In this document: positions 29,470 through 37,191 of the stretch, piece after piece
Position numbering within the stretch: position 1 is the stretch's first letter
Layout of the letters: every line of letters starts with the position of its first letter
Assembly: GCF_003226565.1 (NCBI RefSeq)
Contig: NZ_QKOE01000004.1
Span: forward strand, 264,751 to 328,750
Direction of reading: 5' to 3'
Source: Parazoarcus communis SWub3 = DSM 12120
Lineage (GTDB): Bacteria > Pseudomonadota > Gammaproteobacteria > Burkholderiales > Rhodocyclaceae
DNA length: 64,000 nucleotides
Position numbers and translations under genes: made by a program
Notes under the pieces: model-generated
What the model saw: only the letters and a program-made list of their open reading frames with translations
What the model was told of the DNA's origin: nothing
Databases searched by the model: none

Positions 29470-30156
29470 CTAGCCTTGATGGTGGCTCAGGGCGCGTGGG
29501 TCGTGCAGGTTGATGCGTTTGCCGTGGACGCTGATCAGCTTGCGCTCCACCAGGTCATGAAAGATGCGGGAAAGTGTCTCCGGGGTCAGGTTAAGCCGCG
29601 ATGCGATGACCTGCTTGCTGGTTGGCAGCGTGATCTCGCAGGGGGTGTTGTCGTCGCGGTCGGCCAGCTGGATGAGATAGCCGATTACGCGCTGGGTGCT
29701 GGAGCTGAGCGAATAGGCTTCCACGTCACGGACCAGGTTGTGCAGGCGAACCGCCATGCCGGCAAGCAGCTTGCGTGCGAAGCCAGGTTCCTTGTCGATC
29801 AGTTCTGAAACGATACCCTGCTTGATGTGCAGCAGTGTGCTGTCGCTCAGCGCCTCCGCAAAGACGGGGTAGGGGCGTTCCAGAAACATGACCGCCTCGC
29901 CAAAGCTCTGGCCGGGGCCGATGATCTCGACCACCTTTTCATTACCCTGAACGGACGAGAATGCCAGCTTGATCTGGCCTGATTGCACAAAGTAGAAGCC
30001 CTGAGGGGCATCACCGCGCTGAAACAGCAGTTCGCCCTTGCGCAGTTGCCGCTCTCTGGTGAAGTGGCTGACCCGGACGAGCTCGTCATCCGATAGCTCT
30101 CCAAACAAGGAAATCTGTCGCAGCTGGGTGGAAATGGCGGAGAGTGTCTGGTTCAT
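29470..30156 (-). CDS. CRP/FNR-family regulator, DNR-like (no Fe-S cysteines)
   Basis: 228 residues. Effector domain residues 15-125, dimer helix 126-150, winged HTH from about 180. The recognition helix has Glu193-x-x-Ser196-Arg197 (PETLSRIFH), the same ExxSR triad as FNR, so it should bind FNR-type boxes. Only one Cys (Cys173) is present, excluding an FNR-type cluster. FGEAVMFLERPYPVFAEAL replaces the cAMP cassette. This combination is that of DNR/NnrR nitric-oxide regulators of denitrification; heme-NO sensing is inferred from the family. Confidence 0.85.
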   Translation of the reverse strand: MNQTLSAISTQLRQISLFGELSDDELVRVSHFTRERQLRKGELLFQRGDAPQGFYFVQSGQIKLAFSSVQGNEKVVEIIGPGQSFGEAVMFLERPYPVFAEALSDSTLLHIKQGIVSELIDKEPGFARKLLAGMAVRLHNLVRDVEAYSLSSSTQRVIGYLIQLADRDDNTPCEITLPTSKQVIASRLNLTPETLSRIFHDLVERKLISVHGKRINLHDPRALSHHQG

Positions 30157-30249
30157 GGTGAGCTCCGTAGCTTATCGGGCATGTCAAACCGGTCGCAGCG
30201 ATCCCGCAGTCATCATCGGGACATGGTCGTGAAACAAGAGGGCGTCAAC

Positions 30250-30651
30250 GTGTCGATGTATCCCATACTCAAGCATCTCCATCTCATCTGCGTGGCGCTC
30301 AGCCTTGTGGGTTTCATCATCCGGGGCGCTTGGGCCTTGACTGACAGTCCTTTGTTGAAGCACCGTCTGACCCGGGTGCTGCCCCATGTGATTGACACCG
30401 TACTGCTGCTTAGCGCGGTGGCGCTGGCGGTGATCATGGCGCAATACCCGCTGCAGGCTGGATGGGTTACTGCCAAGGTGGTCGGCCTGCTGGCCTACAT
30501 CGGCCTTGGAACCCTCGCGCTCAAGCGCGGCAGGACACGGCGCGTGCGTGCAATCGCCTTCGTTGGCGCATTGCTGGTCTATGGCTGGATTGTATCGGTT
30601 GCGCTCAGCAAGCACCCTGCCGGATGGGTGGCGAGTCTGGCTGGTGGCTGA
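30250..30651 (+). CDS. SirB2-family membrane protein
   Basis: 133 residues, four membrane segments. YPILKHLHLICVALSLVGF at the N-terminus, RVLPHVIDTVLLLSAVAL and a C-terminal FVGALLVYGWIVSVALSKHP match SirB2. GTG at 30250 is chosen because GAGGG lies 7 bases upstream; ATG at 30256 is nearly equivalent. Function unknown. It ends 1 bp before the convergent fnr stop and is divergent from the DNR-like gene. Confidence 0.8.
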   Translation: MSMYPILKHLHLICVALSLVGFIIRGAWALTDSPLLKHRLTRVLPHVIDTVLLLSAVALAVIMAQYPLQAGWVTAKVVGLLAYIGLGTLALKRGRTRRVRAIAFVGALLVYGWIVSVALSKHPAGWVASLAGG

Positions 30652-30652
30652 T

Positions 30653-31399
30653 TCAACAAGCGCGCTGCTGGTGCTGGATCAGTTTCTTCAAGCCGGCATT
30701 GTCCAGGATGCGGATGTGCTTCTGCTGCACGGTGACCAGGCCTTCATCCTGAAAGCGGGAGAAGGCGCGCGATACCGTCTCCAGCTTGAGCCCCAGATAC
30801 GAGCCGATTTCCTCACGGGTCATCCGCAAGTGGAATTCTGCCGCAGAGAAGCCGCGTGCGGTAAAGCGCTGGGACATGTTCAGCAGAAAGGCTGCGAGAC
30901 GTTCTTCGGCGCGCATCGAGCCCAGCAGCATCATGACGCCGTGGTCGCGCACGATCTCGCGACTCATGACCTTGTGAAACTGGTGTTGCAGGCCTTCGAC
31001 TTCGCGCGACAGCTCCTCGAGCCGGTCGTAGGCAATCACGCAGACTTCGCTGTCTTCAAGGGCGACCGCGTTACAGGAATGCAGCTCGGTGCTGATGCCG
31101 TCGAGCCCGAGGATTTCGCCGGTCATCTGGAAGCCGGTGACCTGCTCACGGCCATCTTCAAGCAGGACGTCGGTCTTGAACGAGCCGGTGCGGATGGCGT
31201 AGATGGCCTCGAACGGGTCGCCCGCCCGGTAGAGGGGTTGCTGCCGCTTGATCTTGCGTCGAGCGCCCACCAGATCGTCGAGCCGGTGCAGTTCGCTGTC
31301 CGACATGCCGAAAGGCAGGCACAGTTCCACCAGATTGCACTGGGCGCAGGCTGCTTTCAGCCCCACCGCGGTAATTGGCACCGTCGCCTTCATCTGCAC
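30653..31399 (-). CDS. fnr: Oxygen-sensing [4Fe-4S] regulator FNR/ANR
   Basis: 248 residues. Cluster cysteines Cys18, Cys21, Cys27 (ACAQCNLVELC) and Cys109 (LHSCNAV) match the FNR arrangement. The recognition helix has Glu207-x-x-Ser210-Arg211 (LETVSRAFSRF). It activates microaerobic genes by binding TTGAT-N4-ATCAA-type sites, several of which lie in this window. Gene start 31399 (MQMKATVP); Met3 is an alternative. Divergent from hemN with an FNR box between them, implying autoregulation. Confidence 0.96.
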   Translation of the reverse strand: MQMKATVPITAVGLKAACAQCNLVELCLPFGMSDSELHRLDDLVGARRKIKRQQPLYRAGDPFEAIYAIRTGSFKTDVLLEDGREQVTGFQMTGEILGLDGISTELHSCNAVALEDSEVCVIAYDRLEELSREVEGLQHQFHKVMSREIVRDHGVMMLLGSMRAEERLAAFLLNMSQRFTARGFSAAEFHLRMTREEIGSYLGLKLETVSRAFSRFQDEGLVTVQQKHIRILDNAGLKKLIQHQQRAC

Positions 31400-31438
31400 A
31401 GTAAACTAACTCCATTTCGGCGTGGCCTACCCCCGCCG

Positions 31439-31452
31439 TTGATCCACGTCAA
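31439..31452. promoter_or_regulatory. FNR box in the fnr-hemN divergent region
   Basis: TTGAT-CCAC-GTCAA lies 54 bp before hemN and 40 bp before the fnr start. For hemN, CATCGT at 31475-31480 is a weak -10 with 22-bp spacing. For fnr the box lies where autoregulation would act. hemN activation by FNR is known in other proteobacteria. Confidence 0.75.
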
Positions 31453-31506
31453 CCACATTCGCCCGACTTTGTGCCATCGTACGGCACAAACTCACGCAGC
31501 ACGACC

Positions 31507-32898
31507 ATGACCAGTCAAAAAGACCTCATCTTCGATCCGCAGTTGATTCGTCGCTTCGACATCAACGGCCCCCGTTACACGTCGTATCCGACCGCAGACC
31601 GTTTCGTCGAGGCCTTCGATGCACGTGCCCTGACCGACTGGCTGGGCAAGCGCGCTGTCGGCGGGGTGAGCCGACCGCTGTCATTATACTTCCACATCCC
31701 CTTCTGCAACACGATCTGCTATTACTGTGCCTGCAACAAGATCATCACCAAGGATCACGGGCGTTCGGCCAAGTACCTGAATTATCTGGCCAAGGAAATC
31801 GCCATGCAGGCTGCCGCGCTGGGCGGAACACGGCAGGTCACCCAGTTGCATCTCGGAGGGGGGACGCCGACCTTCCTGTCCCACGACGAAATGCATCAGC
31901 TGATGGAATCCGTCCGCCAGCATTTCAATCTGGTGCCCAATGGCGAGTATTCGATTGAAGTGGACCCGCGCAAGGTGGATTTCGATACGGTCGAAATGCT
32001 CTCCGATCTGGGCTTCAACCGCATGAGTGTCGGCGTGCAGGATTTTGCCGAGGACGTGCAGATCGCGACCAATCGCATCCAGAGCGTCGACGAAACCAAG
32101 CTTGTCATCGATGCGGCCCGCGCCACCGGCTTCAAATCCATCAGCATGGATCTGATCTACGGTCTGCCCAAGCAGAATGTCATCAGTTTCAACCGTACGC
32201 TGGAAAAGGTGCTCGAGCTCTCGCCCGACCGCATCTCGCTGTACAGCTATGCACACCTGCCGGGGCTGTTCAAGCCGCAGCGCCGCATCATCCAGTCCGA
32301 TCTGCCCACGGCCGACGCCAAGCTGCAGATCCTGCAGCTGGCAATCCGCCGCCTGACTGATGCGGGCTATGTCTATATCGGCATGGACCACTTCGCCAAG
32401 CCCGACGACGAATTGACGATTGCCCAGCGGCAGGGTCGTCTGCACCGAAACTTCCAGGGCTACTCCACCCAGGCTGAATGTGACCTGCTGGCTTTCGGTG
32501 TTTCAGCGATCGGCAAGATCGGGCCGGTGTATGCGCAGAACGTGAAAACGCTGGACGAATACTACGATGCGCTCGATCGCGACGAACTGCCGGTACTGCG
32601 CGGCATCGAGCTCACTGCCGACGACCTGCTGCGGCGCTCGGTGATCCAGGCGCTGATGTGCCATTTCGAACTCTCCATCGAGTCGATCGAGATCGCGCAT
32701 CTGATCAACTTCCGCGAGTACTTCGCCGATGAACTCGCCGACCTGGCCGAGATGGAAAAGGCAGGCCTGCTGAAGGTCGAGGGTGACTGGATCAGCGTCA
32801 TGCCGGCCGGACGCATGCTGGTACGCGGTATCGCGATGGTATTCGACCGCTACCTGCGGGCGGATCGTGAACGTGCACGCTATTCGCGCGTGATTTGA
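31507..32898 (+). CDS. hemN: Oxygen-independent coproporphyrinogen III oxidase
   Basis: Radical-SAM decarboxylation of coproporphyrinogen III to protoporphyrinogen IX when O2 is low, supplying heme for cbb3. 463 residues. The Fe-S motif is CNTICYYCAC (C-x3-C-x2-C-x-C); LHLGGGTPTFLS and GLPKQNVISFNRTLE are family blocks, and the C-terminal HemN domain is complete. The ATG at 31507 is the family start (MTSQKDLIFDPQLIRRFD); an earlier in-frame codon lies inside the promoter region. Confidence 0.96.
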   Translation: MTSQKDLIFDPQLIRRFDINGPRYTSYPTADRFVEAFDARALTDWLGKRAVGGVSRPLSLYFHIPFCNTICYYCACNKIITKDHGRSAKYLNYLAKEIAMQAAALGGTRQVTQLHLGGGTPTFLSHDEMHQLMESVRQHFNLVPNGEYSIEVDPRKVDFDTVEMLSDLGFNRMSVGVQDFAEDVQIATNRIQSVDETKLVIDAARATGFKSISMDLIYGLPKQNVISFNRTLEKVLELSPDRISLYSYAHLPGLFKPQRRIIQSDLPTADAKLQILQLAIRRLTDAGYVYIGMDHFAKPDDELTIAQRQGRLHRNFQGYSTQAECDLLAFGVSAIGKIGPVYAQNVKTLDEYYDALDRDELPVLRGIELTADDLLRRSVIQALMCHFELSIESIEIAHLINFREYFADELADLAEMEKAGLLKVEGDWISVMPAGRMLVRGIAMVFDRYLRADRERARYSRVI

Positions 32899-32900
32899 GG

Positions 32901-32940
32901 CAAGTGGAGCGGGGCGGCGTACAATCCGCCTTTCCACTTG
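32901..32940 (+). terminator. Interrupted hairpin after hemN
   Basis: CAAGTGGA (32901-32908) pairs with TCCACTTG (32933-32940), with inner GGCGG/CCGCC pairing. There is no U-tract; it may act as a partial terminator or 3' stabiliser between hemN and the TauE/SafE gene. Confidence 0.5.
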
Positions 32941-32970
32941 TGTTCAGCTGACTGCTGCGTCTCATCTTCC

Positions 32971-33684
32971 ATGCCAGAAACCGGTTATCTTGCCGTCTTC
33001 CTGATCGGCCTGCTGGGTGGCACGCACTGCGTGTCGATGTGCGGTGGCATCGTCGGCGCGCTGTCGGTACAGGTCCAGACGCCCGGCAGTCGTGGCCGAC
33101 AGTGGCCCATTCATCTTGCCTACAATCTCGGGCGGATCACCACCTATGTGGTCATTGGCAGTCTGCTTGGTGCCCTGGGTTCGGTCGGCATGCTGTACGA
33201 CGGTGTGCTGCCGGTGCAGATCACCCTGTATGTCCTCGCCAACCTGATGCTGATTGCGCTCGGACTTTACCTGACCGGCTTCACCCGGCTGCTGGTTCCG
33301 GTCGAGCGTGCCGGCCATATGCTATGGCGTCGTATCCAGCCCGCGACCCGGCGTTTCCTCCCGGCACGGTCGGTCAAGCAGGCCTTGCCGCTCGGTTTGC
33401 TGTGGGGTTTTCTGCCTTGTGGCCTGGTGTACTCCATTCTCGCCACCGCGCTGGTGACCGGTTCGGCGACGCGCGGTGCAGGCTTGATGCTGGCCTTCGG
33501 GCTGGGAACCTTGCCCAACCTGATGCTGGCTGGCATGTTGTTCAAGCGTTTTCGAGATCTGACGCGCAATGGCAAGGTGCGTTTCGCTTCCGGGCTATTG
33601 GTGCTCGGATTCGGCGTGTTCGGTCTGTTCCATGCCCCCAGTCTGGGCGGGCAATTGTGGAGCGGCATCGTATGCACGATCTGA
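32971..33684 (+). CDS. TauE/SafE (UreH-like) membrane protein, possible metal transporter
   Basis: 237 residues, about six membrane segments. The Cys/His-rich motif GGTHCVSMCGG sits in the first segment and GFLPCGLVYS in the middle one. These paired motifs mark the UreH-like branch of the family often found with cbb3 assembly genes and HMA proteins, as here. Role in moving Cu or another metal is inferred; the TauE name itself does not imply sulfite export. Start at 32971 (MPETGYLAVF). Confidence 0.8.
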   Translation: MPETGYLAVFLIGLLGGTHCVSMCGGIVGALSVQVQTPGSRGRQWPIHLAYNLGRITTYVVIGSLLGALGSVGMLYDGVLPVQITLYVLANLMLIALGLYLTGFTRLLVPVERAGHMLWRRIQPATRRFLPARSVKQALPLGLLWGFLPCGLVYSILATALVTGSATRGAGLMLAFGLGTLPNLMLAGMLFKRFRDLTRNGKVRFASGLLVLGFGVFGLFHAPSLGGQLWSGIVCTI

Positions 33685-33754
33685 TGCTGTCTGGTCGTTC
33701 ATCTGTGTCGCTGGCAGTGGTCATTGATTTCCATCCATTCAGGAGCTTGTGAAA

Positions 33755-33964
33755 ATGAGTGAAGTCACGCTGAAGGTTGAAGGTATGAGCTGTGGGGGAT
33801 GTGTGCGCAATGTCACCGGTGTCCTCACTGCACTGCCCGGTGTGGAGTCCGCCGAGGTTTCGCTGGATCAAGCCAGCGCCACGGTGCGCTTTGACCCCGC
33901 CACAATCGAGGTTTCAGCACTTCGGCATGCAATCGAAGAGGCAGGTTTCGACTCTCCGGCCTGA
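33755..33964 (+). CDS. Heavy-metal-associated (CopZ-like) copper chaperone
   Basis: 69 residues, a single HMA fold with the metal motif GMSCGGC near the N-terminus and the closing EEAGFDS. AGGAGC lies 9 bases before the ATG; a GTG 6 bases earlier is less well spaced. Next to the TauE/SafE protein and in the same region as ccoI, it probably delivers Cu(I) within the cytoplasm. Confidence 0.88.
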   Translation: MSEVTLKVEGMSCGGCVRNVTGVLTALPGVESAEVSLDQASATVRFDPATIEVSALRHAIEEAGFDSPA

Positions 33965-33972
33965 TTTGCTCT

Positions 33973-33978
33973 TATAAT
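33973..33978 (+). promoter_or_regulatory. -10 element of ppa
   Basis: A perfect TATAAT, 29 bp before the ppa start. A convincing -35 at 16-18 bp is not seen. Confidence 0.5.
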
Positions 33979-34007
33979 TCGCCGACTTTTTTCCATGGGA
34001 GGGAGAT

Positions 34008-34535
34008 ATGGGTCTGGACCTCGTAAAAGCCGGCAAGGACGTGCCGAACGATATCAACGTCATCATCGAGATTCCGGCGCAAGCCGATCCGATCAAGTTC
34101 GAAGTTGACAAGGACAGCGGTGCGGTCTTTGTTGACCGCTTCATGGGTACGTCGATGCGTTACCCGATCAACTACGGTTATGTACCCCACACCGTTGCTG
34201 GCGACGGCGATCCGGTGGACGTGCTGGTGGTCACCCCTTTCCCGCTGTTCCCCGGCGCGGTCATCCGCTGCCGTCCGGTCGGCGTGCTGAAGATGGAAGA
34301 CGACGGCGGTGTGGACGCCAAAGTCATCGCGGTGCCCGTGTCCAAGCTGACGCCGTTGTACGACAAGGTCCAGTCTACCGATGACCTGCCCGAACTGCTG
34401 ATGAAGCAGACCGTGCATTTCTTCGAACACTACAAGGATCTGGAGCCCGGCAAGTGGGTCAAGATCCTCGGCTGGGGCACGGTTGAGGAAGCCAAGCAGG
34501 AGATCCTCAACGGCGTCGCCAACGCCGCCAAGTAA
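34008..34535 (+). CDS. ppa: Inorganic pyrophosphatase, family I
   Basis: Hydrolyses pyrophosphate to phosphate. 175 residues, the standard bacterial length. Active-site blocks [29 protein letters not shown] and [14 protein letters not shown] (metal-binding Asp pair) are intact. GGGAGGG lies 5 bases before ATG, and an intrinsic terminator follows. Confidence 0.97.
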   Translation: MGLDLVKAGKDVPNDINVIIEIPAQADPIKFEVDKDSGAVFVDRFMGTSMRYPINYGYVPHTVAGDGDPVDVLVVTPFPLFPGAVIRCRPVGVLKMEDDGGVDAKVIAVPVSKLTPLYDKVQSTDDLPELLMKQTVHFFEHYKDLEPGKWVKILGWGTVEEAKQEILNGVANAAK

Positions 34536-34573
34536 GTGCTTTGCAGCCTGATCCGATCAGGCCAGCATCACCG

Positions 34574-34603
34574 GAAACCCGCGCTCAGGCGGGTTTCTTT
34601 TTT
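34574..34603 (+). terminator. Intrinsic terminator of ppa
   Basis: GAAACCCGC and GCGGGTTTC enclose a 6-nt loop, followed by six T. Confidence 0.9.
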
Positions 34604-34651
34604 CCCTCCAGCCATTCGTCGTGTACTCCGCGCCACTTCTTGGCGCCGTCC

Positions 34652-35308
34652 TCAGCCCGCCTTGCGAAAGGTCAGGTTGATCCGGCAGCGCTCGGTCGCG
34701 GGGTGCCAACCGTCCTTCAAGGCCAGGACGCCATGAAATCGCAGGCGGGCAGGGCCACCCCAGACCACCACATCACCATGACTCAGCCTGAAACGCCGGG
34801 TGGGGTCGTTACGCTTGAGCCCGCCAAACAGAAACACGGCTGGCAGGCCAAGCGACACGGAAACGATCGGTGCACGCATGTCACGTTCGTTTCGATCCTG
34901 ATGCAGGGATAGCCGGCTACCGGCGACGTAGCGATTGATCAGGCAGGCGTCAGGCAGAAAGTCGTGGAATCCTGCCCGTGCTGCACATTCGGTGGCAAAT
35001 TCGGTGAAAACGGTGGGCAATGAGGGCCAGGGTTTGCCTGTGTCCGGATCCAGTGGGCTGTAGCGGTAGCCATGAGCGTCGCTGACCCAACCGAATCGAC
35101 CGCAACTGGTCGTCGCAACCGACATCGTGTAGCCGCCTGGCGTGATCATGCTGCGAAAGGGGGCTTGCTGCTCGACAGCGCGGATCTCGGCGAGCAGGGT
35201 ATCGGCAATCGAGGTTGCCGCACCGCAGAGTGCGAGCGCGCCATCTGCCAAGGCGATGGATTCGCCCGTGTCCCGCCCGGGGTCGTCAAACAAATCGAGA
35301 TTCAGCAT
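34652..35308 (-). CDS. alkB: Alpha-ketoglutarate-dependent DNA dealkylase AlkB
   Basis: Oxidatively removes methyl groups from 1-meA and 3-meC in DNA/RNA. 218 residues. Substrate block MITPGGYTMSVATTSCGRFGW, Fe(II) ligands in LHQDRNE (HxD) and FHGVLA, and the 2-oxoglutarate Arg pair near RCRINLTFR are all visible. Full length compared with E. coli AlkB (216). Appears monocistronic; no ada or alkA gene adjacent. Confidence 0.94.
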   Translation of the reverse strand: MLNLDLFDDPGRDTGESIALADGALALCGAATSIADTLLAEIRAVEQQAPFRSMITPGGYTMSVATTSCGRFGWVSDAHGYRYSPLDPDTGKPWPSLPTVFTEFATECAARAGFHDFLPDACLINRYVAGSRLSLHQDRNERDMRAPIVSVSLGLPAVFLFGGLKRNDPTRRFRLSHGDVVVWGGPARLRFHGVLALKDGWHPATERCRINLTFRKAG

Positions 35309-35363
35309 GACCGGATTTTACTCGTGGGTGGCGCTGGCGCCACTGCGCCCTGCGCAGGCGATG

Positions 35364-36593
35364 TCAGCTTGTCGCCCGATCGGTGATCGTCTCCGGCGCG
35401 ATCTCCACCCGGTTACGGCCGTTTCGTTTGGCCTGGTACATGGCCTCGTCGGCCCGGTGCAAGGTCAGCTCAGGCGCTTCACCCCGGAGGTGCATGGCGA
35501 TGCCGACGCTGATGGTCAGTGGTATCTCGCCGCTTCCGGAGCTTACCGTCCGAGACTCAACCAGACCGCGCAGGCGTTCGGCAACGTTCAGTGCGTCGTT
35601 CAACGCAGTGCCAGGCAGGAAAATGGCAAACTCTTCGCCGCCAAGCCGGCCGATGACATCACTGTTACGCAGGCAGCCTGCCGCAAGCTCGACAAAGTGG
35701 CTCAGTGCGCTGTCACCGCTACGATGGCCCCAGGTATCGTTGATTCTCTTGAAATGGTCGAGATCGATGACCAGTACTGGCAGGGAGGCATGATTGCGCT
35801 GACATTGACTCACCGCCTTGTCCAGCAGCACCAGGAAGGAGCGCCGGTTGAAGACATTGGTCAGTGGATCGCGCTCGGCCAGGCGTTTCAGCGCAATGAT
35901 GATGTGCTCATTGATCAGCATCAGCACGCCAAAGGCGCTCATCACCATCGCCATGATCGCTTCGAGCACCACGAACTGTGAAATGGCCAGGCGCAGGCCA
36001 GCGTCGAACACCCCTGTTGGCTCAAGGCCGAACAGCGCGGGGCGGATCAACAGGAATACGCCGTGAACACCGCTGGTGATCCCAAGAAAGTATCGTGCCG
36101 GATAGCGATTGGCACCGCCTCTGACAAGTGTTCGGGCCGCAAGCAGGAACAGGATGCCGGACACCAGACTGCCGATGGTGAAGCGGGCGCCGGGGTGCGG
36201 GACTGCAAGGGTGAAGTAGATCGCCGTGGCGATGACTACGAGCGCAGCGATGCCCGCCAACAGGCGCGGGTGAGGGGGCTTGCCAATAAAGGTTCGTGAC
36301 CCAGCCAGATGCAGATAGGCAGTCAGGAAAATCAGCGTCTGGTTGATCAGTACGTTGAGAAGTTCCGGACTATGCGGGCGTGCAAGCAGATTGATGCACA
36401 GCAAGAAGCCGCACAGATAGGACCATGACCAGGATGTCAGGCCGGGAATGTTGCGGTTGTAGCGCCGGACCCCGAAAAGCACGGCAGTCACGATGCCCAT
36501 GAGCATCGTTGCCATGATCAGAAGGGTTGGGCTGTGCACGTCGAGGTCCGGTGGCTGGGAATGGGGTCGCGGTAGATCGATTGTCGCGCTCAC
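35364..36593 (-). CDS. Membrane-bound diguanylate cyclase (GGDEF)
   Basis: Makes cyclic-di-GMP from GTP. 409 residues: about six or seven membrane helices (residues 24-230) forming a sensor without a named domain, then GGDEF (residues 240-400). The active-site loop is GGEEF at 318-322, and the inhibitory I-site RNSD (309-312) lies exactly five residues upstream, so product feedback is likely intact. NVFNRRSFLVLLD and DLDHFKRINDTWGH are canonical. The signal sensed is unknown. Confidence 0.92.
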   Translation of the reverse strand: MSATIDLPRPHSQPPDLDVHSPTLLIMATMLMGIVTAVLFGVRRYNRNIPGLTSWSWSYLCGFLLCINLLARPHSPELLNVLINQTLIFLTAYLHLAGSRTFIGKPPHPRLLAGIAALVVIATAIYFTLAVPHPGARFTIGSLVSGILFLLAARTLVRGGANRYPARYFLGITSGVHGVFLLIRPALFGLEPTGVFDAGLRLAISQFVVLEAIMAMVMSAFGVLMLINEHIIIALKRLAERDPLTNVFNRRSFLVLLDKAVSQCQRNHASLPVLVIDLDHFKRINDTWGHRSGDSALSHFVELAAGCLRNSDVIGRLGGEEFAIFLPGTALNDALNVAERLRGLVESRTVSSGSGEIPLTISVGIAMHLRGEAPELTLHRADEAMYQAKRNGRNRVEIAPETITDRATS

Positions 36594-36717
36594 ACGCGTT
36601 GCGGACTGTGAATTTCTGCAGGGCTGCCAGAATTCAGTCCTCCACCCCGGGTGGGGTGGTCAGGGCTCACCGAAAACCTGCGAGATTCTAACCCGGCCAG
36701 TCGGCTGCACCACGGAT

Positions 36718-36987
36718 TCAGGCCGCGGCGACTTCTCCAACGCTGCATTTGGCAACGCCAAATGCAGTACGAACCAGCAAGGGGTAGCTGTCACCACTGA
36801 AACTACCGAAGTGACCGATGTTGTAGCCGACAACGTGACCGTCCACCCGGCCGATGCGCACTGGCTGACCAATGCGAAAGCCGGCATGAATGGCATGAGT
36901 GACTGCTTCTTCGATGCAGGTATGGTCGGCGGGCGAGTTGTCGTCCATGCGGCCGCCTTGCACAAGGACGAGATGTTGGGCGTTCAT
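36718..36987 (-). CDS. Small hypothetical protein
   Basis: 89 residues, not recognised. It begins MNAQHLVLVQGGRMDD, has a central GQPVRIGRVDGHVVGYNIGH strand-rich part and an Ala-rich end. No membrane segment. AGAGG lies 6 bases before ATG. A TATAAC -10 (37034-37029) and an FNR-like half-perfect box (37055-37068) upstream suggest a real, possibly oxygen-controlled gene. It lies between a cyclase gene and a sigma-factor gene on the same strand, with 120 and 200 bp gaps, so it is probably its own unit. Confidence 0.55.
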   Translation of the reverse strand: MNAQHLVLVQGGRMDDNSPADHTCIEEAVTHAIHAGFRIGQPVRIGRVDGHVVGYNIGHFGSFSGDSYPLLVRTAFGVAKCSVGEVAAA

Positions 36988-37028
36988 GATGGCCTCTGCA
37001 GAGTCGTAAGGATGCTGCTCTGTCGATT

Positions 37029-37068
37029 GTTATAACGGCATGTGGGGCTGTGGCTTGATTGTGGTTAA
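37029..37068 (-). promoter_or_regulatory. Candidate FNR-like promoter of the small hypothetical gene
   Basis: Read on the minus strand: TTAAC-CACA-ATCAA, with one perfect half-site and two mismatches in the other, then TATAAC 20 bp downstream. The spacing is slightly short for class II. Confidence 0.35.
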
Positions 37069-37191
37069 CCGCAAAAAGGCAAATCGCAGGGCATTTGTCA
37101 CGAAACCTTGCGGTATTACGCTTATGCAGAACCGAGTGTATCGTCAGTTTCCGTCAACGTAACGCCGCGCTGCAGCATGAATGGCAAGGGT

